From Alloprevotella sp. (lineage in GTDB: Bacteria > Bacteroidota > Bacteroidia > Bacteroidales > Bacteroidaceae), in the NCBI GenBank assembly GCA_017478625.1, contig JAFVDF010000009.1:1-64000 (forward strand): a stretch of DNA of 64,000 nucleotides. The letters are read 5' to 3'. Shown here piece by piece: positions 44,479 through 53,657 of the stretch. Position 1 is the stretch's first letter, and every line of letters begins with the position of its first letter. The notes beneath the pieces were generated by a model. That model saw nothing but the letters and a program-made list of their open reading frames with translations. It was not told the DNA's origin and made no database searches. Made by a program: the position numbers and the translations under genes.

Positions 44479-44940
44479 TCAACTGTTTATATTGTCGCGT
44501 CGCTTATCAAAACGGTGCAGGAAAAAGTTGAATGCTTCAAGCCCGGCCAAGACAAGCACCGTAGCGGCTACAGAAAGCACATAAAGCCCTCCGCCACAAG
44601 CAAGGCCTATTGCGGCAGTTACCCAAAGCCCTGCCGCGGTAGTAAGCCCGCGCACCACGTTTTCACTCTTCTGGAAAATTATTGTACCCGCGCCTATAAA
44701 ACCAATACCCGACACTACTTGCGCCGCAACACGCGACACGTCAAGCCCATAACGCTCCGAGACAAGAGCTCCGTCAAATCCGTAGGCAGATACTATCATA
44801 AACAGCGACGAGCCTAAGGCCACGAGAAAATGGGTACGGAAACCGGCTTCCTTTGCCCTGTATTCACGCTCCAGTCCTATCAAGCCACCCAAAAGGGCGG
44901 AGATAAAGAGTCGCAAGATAAATTCCCAAGTCTGATCCAT
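44479..44940 (-). CDS. MgtC/SapB-family membrane protein
   Basis: A 153-residue inner-membrane protein with four or five helices: FILRLFISALLGGLIGLERE, AGFRTHFLVALGSSLFMIVS, AAQVVSGIGFIGAGTIIFQK and LTTAAGLWVTAAIGLACGGG are the MgtC/SapB signature. MgtC proteins modulate F1Fo ATPase in some pathogens, but this short form without the C-terminal domain is of unknown function. Confidence 0.9.
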   Translation of the reverse strand: MDQTWEFILRLFISALLGGLIGLEREYRAKEAGFRTHFLVALGSSLFMIVSAYGFDGALVSERYGLDVSRVAAQVVSGIGFIGAGTIIFQKSENVVRGLTTAAGLWVTAAIGLACGGGLYVLSVAATVLVLAGLEAFNFFLHRFDKRRDNINS

Positions 44941-45025
44941 AATTATATATAGGTGTGTGCCTACAAAAATAGCGCATAAGTCCGTTCTGCCAATTCACGG
45001 GAGCCAGTTTTCTGCAAAATTACCG

Positions 45026-45033
45026 TATATTTG
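45026..45033 (+). promoter_or_regulatory. -7 box of the guaD-lipA operon promoter
   Basis: TATATTTG, 73 bases before the guaD start, fits TAnnTTTG. Confidence 0.55.
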
Positions 45034-45105
45034 CACCGGTAGGCCTTTCGGGCTTACCGATTTATTAAAGATTTGACTTTGTAACATAATCTAATACGTA
45101 AAAAG

Positions 45106-45585
45106 ATGAATATAACCGAAAAAGACAAGCAATTTATGCGCGAAGCCATCCGACTTGCCAACGAAAGTGTCCGTACAGGTGGCGGACCGTTCGGTGCGGT
45201 GGTGGTAAAAGACGGAGAAATCGTGGCAGAGAGTTCTAATTCCGTCACACGCGATAATGACTGCACTGCACACGCCGAAGTTAATGCCATACGCAAGGCT
45301 TGTCGCAAACTGAACACCTTTGATTTGAGCGGATGTGATATTTACAGTTCTTGCGAGCCCTGTCCAATGTGTCTGGGTGCTATATACTGGGCACACATTG
45401 AACGGATATTTTTTGCCGCAAACCGCAAAGATGCAGCCGAAGGAGGCTTTGCTGACGACTTCATATATGAGGAGCTGGAAAAACCCGTAGAGGAACGCTC
45501 CACCCCCATTATTCCGTTACTCCGAGACGAGGGCCAACAGACTTTTGTCCTATGGAAAAACACCAGCGACAAGATTGAATATTAA
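45106..45585 (+). CDS. guaD: Guanine deaminase
   Basis: A 159-residue zinc-dependent deaminase of the CDA fold turning guanine into xanthine. Zinc and proton-transfer residues are in TAHAEVNAIRKAC and SCEPCPMCLGAIYW. The C-terminal region (GGFADDFIYEELEKPVEERS) closely resembles Bacillus GuaD and separates it from TadA. It is first of a tight five-gene run to 48583 with gaps of 3 to 20 bases. Confidence 0.92.
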   Translation: MNITEKDKQFMREAIRLANESVRTGGGPFGAVVVKDGEIVAESSNSVTRDNDCTAHAEVNAIRKACRKLNTFDLSGCDIYSSCEPCPMCLGAIYWAHIERIFFAANRKDAAEGGFADDFIYEELEKPVEERSTPIIPLLRDEGQQTFVLWKNTSDKIEY

Positions 45586-45588
45586 ACT

Positions 45589-46251
45589 ATGGCCAATCTC
45601 TTGAAACGCTACTCCATTGCAACGCTCGGGTTGATACTCGTGGCGCTGGGCGTGGCCGTTTCGCTGAAATCCAACTTAGGCACATCGCCCATCTCCTGCC
45701 TGCCCGCGGTGCTCAACATACGCTGGCCTCAGATTTCCTTTGGGCAATTTACGTGGGCCTTTAACTTTTCGCTCATTGCCCTGCAGTTGCTGTTGCTCCG
45801 CCGTAGGTTCCGGTGGGCTGACCTTATGCAGATACCCGCCGTCATACTTTTCGGCGCGCTCTGCGACCTTGCCCTGTGGCTAGTAAGAGACTTGCCTGCA
45901 GACAGCATTATACTGCAATACATCTGGTGCCTTGTAGCAATATTTATAACGGCTGTAGGTCTCCGCATCGAGATTAACGGAAACGCTTGGATGCTTTCAG
46001 GCGACAAGACAGTAGCCGTAATTTCCGACGTAAGCCACAAGCCGTTCAGCACCATCAAGGTGTGGGCTGACCTCTTCCTTGTAATTTTTGCCGTCATATT
46101 TGCCTGGATCGCTTTCGGAAACCTGTTCGGCGACGGCAATACCAACGTCATCCGCGAAGGCACACTCTTGTTGGCTATGCTTACGGGGCTGTGCATGAAA
46201 CTTACCGATCCGCTCATCAACCGCCTTTTCCAGACTCACCTCACGCACTAA
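45589..46251 (+). CDS. YczE/YitT-like membrane protein (DUF6198 type)
   Basis: A 220-residue integral membrane protein with about six helices (IATLGLILVALGVAVSLKSN, GTSPISCLPAVLNI, VWADLFLVIFAVIFAWIAFG). The GTSPIS near the N-terminus is typical of the YczE/DUF6198 group. The substrate is unknown. It lies three bases after guaD, so a purine-related transport role is possible but unproven. Confidence 0.82.
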   Translation: MANLLKRYSIATLGLILVALGVAVSLKSNLGTSPISCLPAVLNIRWPQISFGQFTWAFNFSLIALQLLLLRRRFRWADLMQIPAVILFGALCDLALWLVRDLPADSIILQYIWCLVAIFITAVGLRIEINGNAWMLSGDKTVAVISDVSHKPFSTIKVWADLFLVIFAVIFAWIAFGNLFGDGNTNVIREGTLLLAMLTGLCMKLTDPLINRLFQTHLTH

Positions 46252-46266
46252 CCTAATCGCACGGCT

Positions 46267-47148
46267 ATGCCACAAGAAAAAAAGTCCCGCCCACCTCATG
46301 TCCGCAAGCCCGCGTGGCTTCGCACAAGACTTCTGACCAACGGAAAGTTTCTGGAAACAGAGCATCTCATAAGTACGCAGGGGCTCCACACTATCTGCCA
46401 GAGCGGTCTCTGCCCGAATCGTGCGGAATGCTGGCGCGCCGGAACGGCCACCTTTATGATAGGGGGCGACATCTGTACGCGGTGTTGCCGCTTCTGCAAT
46501 ACAAAAACAGGACGGCCCCTTCCGCTCAATCCACAAGAGCCTCTGCGCGTGGCCGCGTCTATTCGTGCCATGCAGCTGCGCTATGCCGTCGTTACGTCTG
46601 TGGACCGCGACGATCTACCCGATTATGGCGCCGCCCACTGGGCCGAGACGATCCGACAGATTCGAACCGCCTGTCCGCAGACAGGACTTGAGGTATTGAT
46701 TCCCGACTTCCGCGGCCGAACCGACCTGATAGACCTACTGCTTGAGGAAAAGCCCGACGTGGTGGGCCACAATATGGAAACCGTGCGCAGGCTTACACCG
46801 TCAGTGCGCAGTGCGGCCAAATACGAGCAGAGTCTTAATGTATTGACCCACATCTCCGAGCGCGGATTCCGTTGCAAGACCGGATTTATGGTAGGCTTAG
46901 GCGAAACTCACGAAGAGGTACTGGAACTGATTGACGACATCCGTCGCACAGGTTGCTCGGTGCTTACTATCGGGCAGTACCTCCAACCTACGGCCCACCA
47001 TCTGCCTGTGGTCGAATACATCGAGCCTGCTGTTTTTGACGAATATAAGACAGTCGCACTCTCTAAGGGCTTTACCCACGTAGAGAGCGGTCCGCTTGTA
47101 CGCTCGTCCTATCACGCAGAACGATGTCTGGCTTCTGACGGTGATTAA
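46267..47148 (+). CDS. lipA: Lipoyl synthase
   Basis: A 293-residue radical SAM enzyme that inserts two sulfurs into octanoyl-protein. Both clusters are visible: auxiliary cluster cysteines in CQSGLCPNRAEC and the radical SAM motif CTRCCRFC (CxxxCxxC). The serine motif SSYHAE near the C-terminus that ligates the auxiliary cluster is present (RSSYHAERCL). It fits the sulfur and Fe-S theme of the window. Confidence 0.95.
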   Translation: MPQEKKSRPPHVRKPAWLRTRLLTNGKFLETEHLISTQGLHTICQSGLCPNRAECWRAGTATFMIGGDICTRCCRFCNTKTGRPLPLNPQEPLRVAASIRAMQLRYAVVTSVDRDDLPDYGAAHWAETIRQIRTACPQTGLEVLIPDFRGRTDLIDLLLEEKPDVVGHNMETVRRLTPSVRSAAKYEQSLNVLTHISERGFRCKTGFMVGLGETHEEVLELIDDIRRTGCSVLTIGQYLQPTAHHLPVVEYIEPAVFDEYKTVALSKGFTHVESGPLVRSSYHAERCLASDGD

Positions 47149-47165
47149 CCTATTTCCTGGCGATT

Positions 47166-47933
47166 ATGGAGCAACCGCTTTCTGCCGAAACCATTATCCA
47201 GCGGCTTGAAAACCTGGCCGACGAAGAGCAAAGCCTGCGCGTACAGCGGTATTTCAAGACCGACCGAGGCGATTACGGCGAGGGAGACATTTTTCTGGGC
47301 GTGAAACTGCCCGAACAGCGTCGCCTGTCGGGCGAGGCTCGCCTGTTGCCACTGGATCAGATAGAGAAACTCATCCGTTCGCCTTACCACGAAGTGCGCG
47401 CCTGCGGTTTTCAAATCTATGCAAGCCAGTTCAAACGACTGACAAGCCAGATACAGCGTGGCAAAAAGCCCGCGCACGAAGCCACCAGGCTTCTGCAATT
47501 TTATCTGAAGCACGCAAATCGCTGCAACAACTGGGACTTGGTGGACACCACCTGTCCGCACACCCTAGGCCAATGGCTAATGCTCGCAAAAGTGCCTGAC
47601 TCACGCAAATGGAAAGTACTTGACCAACTGGCCCACAGTCCGAATCTCTGGCGCAAGCGTATTTCTATGGTAAGCACCTTGACTGCGCTCAAAGGAGGCC
47701 GTGCCGACTTCACGCTCCATTATGCAGAAGTCCACCTCCACCATCCCCACGACCTGATGCATAAGGCCGTGGGCTGGATGCTCCGTGAGATGGGAAAACA
47801 CTGCGGAGAAGATCTGTTGCGGGCCTTTTTAGACAACCACTACCATACTATGCCGCGCACAGCCCTTCGCTATGCCATCGAAAAACTCCCTGAAACGGAA
47901 CGACAATATTGGTTAAAACGTAAACTTCAATAA
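47166..47933 (+). CDS. DNA alkylation repair protein (AlkD-like)
   Basis: A 255-residue HEAT-repeat DNA glycosylase-like protein. FLGVKLPEQRRLSGEARLLP, HEVRACGFQIYASQFKR, NNWDLVDTTCPHTLGQWLM and HKAVGWMLREMGKHCGEDLL match AlkD, which removes positively charged alkylated bases without base flipping. It is 17 bases after lipA in the same run. Confidence 0.92.
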   Translation: MEQPLSAETIIQRLENLADEEQSLRVQRYFKTDRGDYGEGDIFLGVKLPEQRRLSGEARLLPLDQIEKLIRSPYHEVRACGFQIYASQFKRLTSQIQRGKKPAHEATRLLQFYLKHANRCNNWDLVDTTCPHTLGQWLMLAKVPDSRKWKVLDQLAHSPNLWRKRISMVSTLTALKGGRADFTLHYAEVHLHHPHDLMHKAVGWMLREMGKHCGEDLLRAFLDNHYHTMPRTALRYAIEKLPETERQYWLKRKLQ

Positions 47934-47953
47934 TTCTATTTTCTACTCAAACT

Positions 47954-48583
47954 ATGGCAAAAGTTCTCCTCATAAACGGATCACCACGCAAGAACGGCAA
48001 CACCCATCTTGCGCTTATGGAAATCGCAAAGACATTGGAACAGCAGGACTGTACCACGGAGATAGCATGGATTGGCAATAAGCCCATACGCGGTTGCATA
48101 GCCTGTGGCACGTGCAAGAGGCTCGGAAACGGCCGTTGCGTATTCGGCGATGACATCTGCAACGAGATAATTGAAAAAATCAACGGCGCCGACGCTCTCG
48201 TCGTAGGCTCTCCCGTCTATTACGGCCAGCCGGCAGGCCAGACCTTAGCCCTATTGCAACGCGCCCTATTTGCAGGTGCAGAGCTCACGGACAAACCAAC
48301 CGCCGCCCTATGCGTATGCCGTCGCGGAGGCGCGACAGCCGCATTTCAGACGCTCCAAATGCCATTTCAGATGGTCAATGCTCCGCTCGTGACCTCGCAA
48401 TATTGGAACATCATATATGGACGCGAAGAAGGCGAGGCTGCATTCGACGCAGAAGGCCTGCAAACCCTGCGACAACTGGCTCGTAACATGGCATGGATGC
48501 TTCGCGCCTTTGCACAAGTCCCGGAAAAGCCCGAACACGAAGAGTGGATTTCGACACACTTTATTCGGCCTGCACAAGAGTAG
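47954..48583 (+). CDS. Flavodoxin-fold NAD(P)H-dependent FMN reductase
   Basis: A 209-residue flavoprotein. The FMN-phosphate loop is LLINGSPRKNGNTHLALMEI, and ADALVVGSPVYYGQPAGQTL is the second flavin contact. CIACGTCKRLGNGRC looks like a cysteine cluster of iron-sulfur flavoproteins. Its physiological substrate is unknown. It closes the five-gene run. Confidence 0.9.
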   Translation: MAKVLLINGSPRKNGNTHLALMEIAKTLEQQDCTTEIAWIGNKPIRGCIACGTCKRLGNGRCVFGDDICNEIIEKINGADALVVGSPVYYGQPAGQTLALLQRALFAGAELTDKPTAALCVCRRGGATAAFQTLQMPFQMVNAPLVTSQYWNIIYGREEGEAAFDAEGLQTLRQLARNMAWMLRAFAQVPEKPEHEEWISTHFIRPAQE

Positions 48584-49278
48584 GGTTGCACGAAGTGGCA
48601 CAAAGGAAATTTGTCAATAGAATTTACTCTAAGGCAAAAATCCGCCCCTTGCACGAATCGAAAAGAAAGTGTAAATTTGTAATAGCATAAAGGAAGTGGC
48701 TCAAAGGCCACTTCTTTGCGTTATAGGGGCATAATCTCCGATGAAATCGCGCTTTTTTGTACAAAAATTAATTATACAACCCAAAAATCCGCTTATGCAA
48801 CCGGCTGATCACATAAGCGGATTTTCAAATTTCATACTCCCGTTTTTCTGCGCCATAATGCCGCCAGACGATTGTATTATGAAACGCAGACTTAAGATAA
48901 TTTAACTTTTCCGGAGATTGTCAATCCTTTTCCTCCCCACAAGGGCCTGAGCGCTTGGCTACGTCACATCTCTGTCCCCGATAATCACGCCAGACCTCTC
49001 CTCGTACTTATGGAAAGGTGACACCCACTACTCACGCCAGCCCATTGGGCCGTCTCCCTGCGCCAAGAACATTCCAGCCGACCCTCTTATGCCCTGGCAA
49101 ACTGCCATTATGCCCTCTCTCTGTGGCATAATTTCCGGAAAACAGCCCACAACGGCCGTGTTTTCAGATTTTTATTTTATAAAAATGCAGGAGCTTTGAA
49201 ATCTTAGATTTAATTTTGCGTCCGAAAAATCGGACTGGTATCTGAAAACCTAAATTATTCTATAAAACTTACAACCTT
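48584..49278. other. 695-base non-coding gap with repeats
   Basis: No gene is supported. It contains a GAAGTGGC/GCCACTTC hairpin at about 48692-48716 that may end the upstream run; a near-perfect inverted repeat AAAATCCGCTTATG...CATAAGCGGATTTT (48784-48826); CATAATG/CATTATG motifs at 48854, 49106 and 49127; and a TAATTTTG -7 box at 49211-49218 for nhaD. Confidence 0.6.
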
Positions 49279-50652
49279 ATGAGTTCTTTAACCATTGCCA
49301 TTGTAACAGCCTTTGTCATAGGCTATTTTCTCATCGCCATTGAGAGTGTTACAAAAATCAACAAGGCGGCTATTGCATTGCTTATGTTTGTAGCCTGCTG
49401 GACGTTGTTTATGGTGGGCGGCCCTACGCAATACCCCGAAGTGTCGAACCTGCTTCCCAACTTCAACAACGATTTGGCCCAGACCGTAAGCTCAATCATT
49501 GAAAAGCACCTCGGAAGCACCGCCACCACCTTATTCTTCCTCATGGGCGCTATGACCATTGTGGAATTAGTGGACCAAAACGGCGGATTCAACTTTGTTC
49601 GCGACACACTGCAGACGAAGAGCAAGCGTGCCCTCCTATGGCGCATTGCGTTTATGACCTTCATTCTGTCGGCCATATTAGACAATCTGACCACAAGTAT
49701 TGTGATGATAATGATTCTGCGTAAGCTCGTAAGCGACCGCAAGGACAGAATCATCTATGCCTCCCTTGTAGTCATTGCCGCAAACTCGGGCGGAGCCTTC
49801 TCCCCTATCGGCGACGTAACTACCATTATGCTGTGGAACAAAGGCGTTATCACGGCAGCCGGCGTCATCAAAGAAATTTTCATACCGTCGCTCGTTTCTA
49901 TGGTTATACCGGCTTGGATACTTTCGCTCTCACTGAAAGGCGAACTGACATTTACGGCCCAGCAAGCACAAACCGTATCGGCCAGCGAACTTACTACCCG
50001 CCAGCGGAAGACCATCTTCTTCCTCGGAGTGGGCGGCCTTATCTTTGTTCCTATTTTCAAGACTCTGACACACCTTCCGCCGTTTGTAGGAATCCTGCTC
50101 GTACTCGGATTGCTCTGGACAGTAACGGAACTCTTCTATCGCAACCTCTCTGAGAGGGAGGAAAAGGGCGCGATGCAAAAGCGCGTTACGAACATTCTGT
50201 CGCGCATAGACATGTCCACCATCTTGTTCTTCCTCGGCATTCTCATGGCCGTAGCAAGTTTGGAAACCATCGGAGTTCTGGAGCAACTCGGCCATGGTCT
50301 TGACACAGCCTTTAATGGCAACCACTACATAGTTACAGGAATCATCGGCGTACTCAGTTCTATCGTGGACAATGTGCCTCTGGTGGCCGGATGCATGGGT
50401 ATGTATCCTATGGCAGAAGTAGGCGACATGGCTTTAGATGGCGTCTTCTGGCAACTGCTGGCCTACTGTGCCGGCGTAGGTGGCTCCATGCTGATTATCG
50501 GAAGCGCCGCCGGCGTGGTCGTAATGGGATTGGAGAAGATTACCTTCGGCTGGTACATGAAGAAAATAACCTGGATAGCATTTGTAGGCTACCTTGCCGG
50601 CATACTGTGCTACTATGTAATTGACACATATATCTATCCGTTTTTTGCATAA
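49279..50652 (+). CDS. nhaD: Sodium/proton antiporter NhaD
   Basis: A 457-residue inner-membrane antiporter of the NhaD/ArsB-like ion transporter superfamily with about 12 helices. Key stretches are FFLMGAMTIVELVDQNGGF, AILDNLTTSIVMIMILRKLV, ANSGGAFSPIGDVTTIMLW and SSIVDNVPLVAGCMGMYPMA, the conserved discontinuous-helix motifs. It exports sodium in exchange for protons. Two genes follow at 14 and 15 bases. Confidence 0.93.
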   Translation: MSSLTIAIVTAFVIGYFLIAIESVTKINKAAIALLMFVACWTLFMVGGPTQYPEVSNLLPNFNNDLAQTVSSIIEKHLGSTATTLFFLMGAMTIVELVDQNGGFNFVRDTLQTKSKRALLWRIAFMTFILSAILDNLTTSIVMIMILRKLVSDRKDRIIYASLVVIAANSGGAFSPIGDVTTIMLWNKGVITAAGVIKEIFIPSLVSMVIPAWILSLSLKGELTFTAQQAQTVSASELTTRQRKTIFFLGVGGLIFVPIFKTLTHLPPFVGILLVLGLLWTVTELFYRNLSEREEKGAMQKRVTNILSRIDMSTILFFLGILMAVASLETIGVLEQLGHGLDTAFNGNHYIVTGIIGVLSSIVDNVPLVAGCMGMYPMAEVGDMALDGVFWQLLAYCAGVGGSMLIIGSAAGVVVMGLEKITFGWYMKKITWIAFVGYLAGILCYYVIDTYIYPFFA

Positions 50653-50666
50653 TCTGACTTACTGAC

Positions 50667-51611
50667 ATGCCCAACATATTGCAGCAGATGCCCCCTGCTA
50701 CAAAGAATCTGATTATCATCAACTGCATCGTGCTGTTGGCGCAAATCGTCTGCCGTATGCTGGGCATAAATTTGGCCCACATTTTCGGTCTGAACTTCAT
50801 TCTGGCTGGCAACTTCCACTTTTGGCAAGTTGTCAGCTATATGTTTTTACACGGCAACTTTACGCACTTGTTCTTCAACATGTTTGCGTTGTGGATGTTC
50901 GGTATTGTAATAGAACAGACCTTGGGCACACGCAAGTTCCTCATACTGTATTTTGTCAGTGGCATCGGTGCGGCGTTCTGTCAGGAACTTTGGCAGCTGA
51001 CGCAATATATTTTAGAAGGGCTGGCCAATTATCAGACCGTCCGTTTCGAAGACGGAACAATAATGGATATGCCCTCTTATCTGAATTCGTGGACTACAAT
51101 AGGCGCATCGGGCGCTTGTTACGGCATATTGTTGGCTTTCGGTTTTACCTATCCTAATGAGCGTATTATGTTGCTCATCCCCCCCATTCCGATGAAAGCC
51201 AAGTATTTCGTTTTTATATATGCGCTTATCGAACTGGTATCAGCCATATTCAGCAACGGAAATATCGCCCACATGGCCCACTTAGGCGGAATGCTCTTCA
51301 GCTGGTTCATATTACGCCATTGGAAGAAGCAAGCCCAACGCGCTCCATACACTAACAGACCGCGCTATTATAACGAACCTGAAAAGGAAGGACTTTGGAG
51401 TCGGCTGAAACATCGGTTCGAGCGAATGGACGGTTACGAAATAAAGGAGAATCCTTCTGTGCGCCAGCGCGAAAATGATGTGGATTACAATCGCCGTCAG
51501 AAAGAACGCGAAGAAAGACTGGACAAGATACTGGATAAGGTAAAAGAATCAGGCTATGAAAGTCTGACACGAGAGGAGAAAGAGGAATTGTTTAACAATA
51601 GTCGCGACTAA
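50667..51611 (+). CDS. Rhomboid-family intramembrane serine protease
   Basis: A 314-residue membrane protease with six helices and a soluble charged tail. The catalytic serine lies in TIGASGACYGILLAF, the catalytic histidine in NIAHMAHLGGMLFSWF, and the HGNFTHLFFNMFALWMFG loop is conserved. The C-terminal 90 residues are charged (RQKEREERLDKILDKVKESG), typical of the Bacteroidota subfamily. Substrates unknown. Confidence 0.92.
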   Translation: MPNILQQMPPATKNLIIINCIVLLAQIVCRMLGINLAHIFGLNFILAGNFHFWQVVSYMFLHGNFTHLFFNMFALWMFGIVIEQTLGTRKFLILYFVSGIGAAFCQELWQLTQYILEGLANYQTVRFEDGTIMDMPSYLNSWTTIGASGACYGILLAFGFTYPNERIMLLIPPIPMKAKYFVFIYALIELVSAIFSNGNIAHMAHLGGMLFSWFILRHWKKQAQRAPYTNRPRYYNEPEKEGLWSRLKHRFERMDGYEIKENPSVRQRENDVDYNRRQKEREERLDKILDKVKESGYESLTREEKEELFNNSRD

Positions 51612-51626
51612 GCCTCCAACAGGTCT

Positions 51627-52715
51627 GTGGGCAAGAAGAAGGGATATAACATAGGAGAGCAGTTTATGGCAGGCCTGTCGTATATGAGCGGCACGCTGTT
51701 GCTGTTATGCGCTTTCTCTCCGCTCATATCCCCCCAATATTTTTCCTATGTCACGCTACTCGGACTGGCTTTCCCGCTGGCTCTGGCAGGCACTTTCTTT
51801 CTGTTTCTGCTTACCCTGTTATTCACTCCAAAGAAAGCGTGGATTTGCGGAATAGCGCTTTTGTTAAGTCTGCCCGCCATACGCCGTTATTTCCCTATAA
51901 ACCTGAGTAGTCCGCCACCCAAAAACGCGCTACACGTGCTTTCTTTCAACACGCTGGGCTATGGCGTCTTCGGACAATACTCTTTTCCCGACGGACACGT
52001 CAATCAGATAGGGAAATACCTCAAAGAAAAAAACGCCGACATCGTCTGTCTGCAAGAAGCCAATATTTCAGGAAAATATTATCGTAAGTACGTACAGCCA
52101 CAGATGGCTCAATATCGCCACCACTCCAGCACTAATTTTGACAAAAGCACGCTGGCCGTATTCAGCAAATATCCCATCGTGCGCGAAGAAATGATCTGTC
52201 AGAACGTAGGTAACGGTGCTATGGCCTATTGGATAGAGTTGCAGCCTCAGGACACCCTTTTGGTTGTCAATACGCACTTGCTGTCGTATTCTTTCTCCCA
52301 GAAAGAAAAAGAAAACATCAATTCCAGCGTTGCACACCCCAAATCATCCTCTTCACGCCACACACTTTTCAACATAATGCATAAAGTGGCCAAAGTAAGC
52401 GGCCGACGCGCGGAAATGGTGGACAGTATTGCCTCGTTCTTAGAACGGCATAAAAATGAAAGTATGATAGTATGTGGCGACTTCAACGATACGCCTATCT
52501 CCTATGCCTATAATCAACTTTCGAAAAATCTCAAAGACGCCTACGTGCGCACAGGCAACGGACTCGGACGCTCCTATCGCGAAGGCAGCTTTGTAGTTCG
52601 CATAGACCATCTGTTCTGTTCTAAGGATTGGCGCCCTTATGCCTGCACGGTAGATAACAGCATCGACAAGTCGGACCACTATCCGATTGAAGCCTTCTTT
52701 AAGCGGATTAAATAG
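51627..52715 (+). CDS. Membrane-anchored endonuclease/exonuclease/phosphatase-fold protein
   Basis: A 362-residue protein with three N-terminal helices (residues about 15-95, MSGTLLLLCAFSPLISPQYF to SLPAIRRYFPINL) and an EEP catalytic domain. Catalytic residues appear in LSFNTLGYG, ADIVCLQEANISG, LLVVNTHLLSYSF, VCGDFNDTPISYAYN and RIDHLFCS with DHYPIEAFF. It likely cleaves a phosphoester at the outer face of the membrane. GTG 51627 is a plausible start; ATG 51666 is an alternative. Confidence 0.88.
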   Translation: MGKKKGYNIGEQFMAGLSYMSGTLLLLCAFSPLISPQYFSYVTLLGLAFPLALAGTFFLFLLTLLFTPKKAWICGIALLLSLPAIRRYFPINLSSPPPKNALHVLSFNTLGYGVFGQYSFPDGHVNQIGKYLKEKNADIVCLQEANISGKYYRKYVQPQMAQYRHHSSTNFDKSTLAVFSKYPIVREEMICQNVGNGAMAYWIELQPQDTLLVVNTHLLSYSFSQKEKENINSSVAHPKSSSSRHTLFNIMHKVAKVSGRRAEMVDSIASFLERHKNESMIVCGDFNDTPISYAYNQLSKNLKDAYVRTGNGLGRSYREGSFVVRIDHLFCSKDWRPYACTVDNSIDKSDHYPIEAFFKRIK

Positions 52716-52741
52716 TCGCATACTCACATAAGAAAACAAAT

Positions 52742-52772
52742 AAAGCCTGCGCCTAAACGGCACAGGCTTTTT
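52742..52772. terminator. Terminator between the EEP gene and the metal-binding gene
   Basis: AAAGCCTG and CAGGCTTTTT arms around a 13-base loop. Confidence 0.8.
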
Positions 52773-52794
52773 GTCACAGGCAATATGCCACAGA

Positions 52795-53514
52795 CTATTT
52801 TTTCTTTTTCTTGTCTTTTTTCTCCTTACAGCAATCGCCCTGCTTTGCTTCAGATTGTTTCTTTTCCTTACAACAATCCTTGGCTTCAGCCTGCGCTTTT
52901 TGTGCACATCCGCCGCAAGACTTGGCTTCTGCGGGCTGAACTTGCTTTTCCTTACAGCAATCCTTGGCCTCGCCCTGTGCTTTTTGTGCACATCCGCCAC
53001 AAGACTTGGCCTCAGCGGGCTGAGCTTGCTTTTCCTTACAGCACTGCTTGGCTTCGCCCTGTGCTTTTTGCGCACATCCTCCGCAAGACTTGGCTTCTGC
53101 GGGCTGAGCCTGCTTTTCCTTACAACACTGCTTGGCTTCGCCCTGCGCTTTTTGTGCACATCCTCCGCAAGACTTGGCTTCTGCGGGCTGAGCCTGCTTG
53201 CAACCACCGCACTTCTTCTCGCCATCAAGAAGTTGAGCCTTTACATTAATCTTTTCAAAGCCTGCAATGATATTTTCCGCATTCGTCTTATTGGCGTCAA
53301 ATTCTACAGTAACCTCTTTTTTCTCCAGATTAACTTCCACTCCTTTAACACCTTCGCCTAAAGCAGCCACATTATTCTTCACACGGGCTTCACAATTGGG
53401 ACAATGGATACTCGTAAGGAATGTTTTCTTTACAATATTCTCCTGCACATTCTGAGCGGAGAGGTTCGTTATGCCCATAAGCATAACCAATGAGAGAAGG
53501 ATAAATTTCTTCAT
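52795..53514 (-). CDS. Exported heavy-metal-associated protein with cysteine-rich repeats
   Basis: A 239-residue protein: signal peptide MKKFILLSLVMLMGITNLSA; an HMA ferredoxin-fold domain at residues 25-100 with metal motif SIHCPNCE; then four tandem 28-residue repeats, each QAQPAEAKSCGGCAQKAQ followed by a CC pair and KEK, and a lysine-only tail. Each repeat has four cysteines (CGGC and CC). It is probably a periplasmic or surface trap for copper, zinc or mercury, but no metal pump is adjacent. The repeats are 84 bp long at DNA level and almost identical, so copy number may vary between strains. Confidence 0.85.
   Translation of the reverse strand: MKKFILLSLVMLMGITNLSAQNVQENIVKKTFLTSIHCPNCEARVKNNVAALGEGVKGVEVNLEKKEVTVEFDANKTNAENIIAGFEKINVKAQLLDGEKKCGGCKQAQPAEAKSCGGCAQKAQGEAKQCCKEKQAQPAEAKSCGGCAQKAQGEAKQCCKEKQAQPAEAKSCGGCAQKAQGEAKDCCKEKQVQPAEAKSCGGCAQKAQAEAKDCCKEKKQSEAKQGDCCKEKKDKKKKK
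52855..53200. repeat. Four 84 bp direct repeats inside the metal-binding gene
   Basis: CTTGGCTTCTGCGGGCTGA and close variants recur at 84 bp steps (about 52920, 53004, 53088, 53172). They encode the cysteine-rich repeats and are a likely site for slippage. Confidence 0.85.
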
Positions 53515-53657
53515 TTTGATATAACTTTTAGAATTGTTTATAATGCCATCTTTTTATTCAGCGGTAAAAATAATAAAAAAATCCTTGATAACAGTCTTTT
53601 CCCATTACTTAAAATCCTATTAACTTCGCGAAACAAACCAACTGCATAATCAAACCT

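Noticed and set aside
52855-53200. CRISPR-like repeat array
   Set aside because: The 84 bp units are contiguous, in frame and encode protein repeats; there are no spacers and no cas genes.
52771-53361. Hydrophobic repeat protein opposite the metal-binding gene
   Set aside because: It is the complement of the cysteine-rich repeats; the other strand has the signal peptide and HMA domain.
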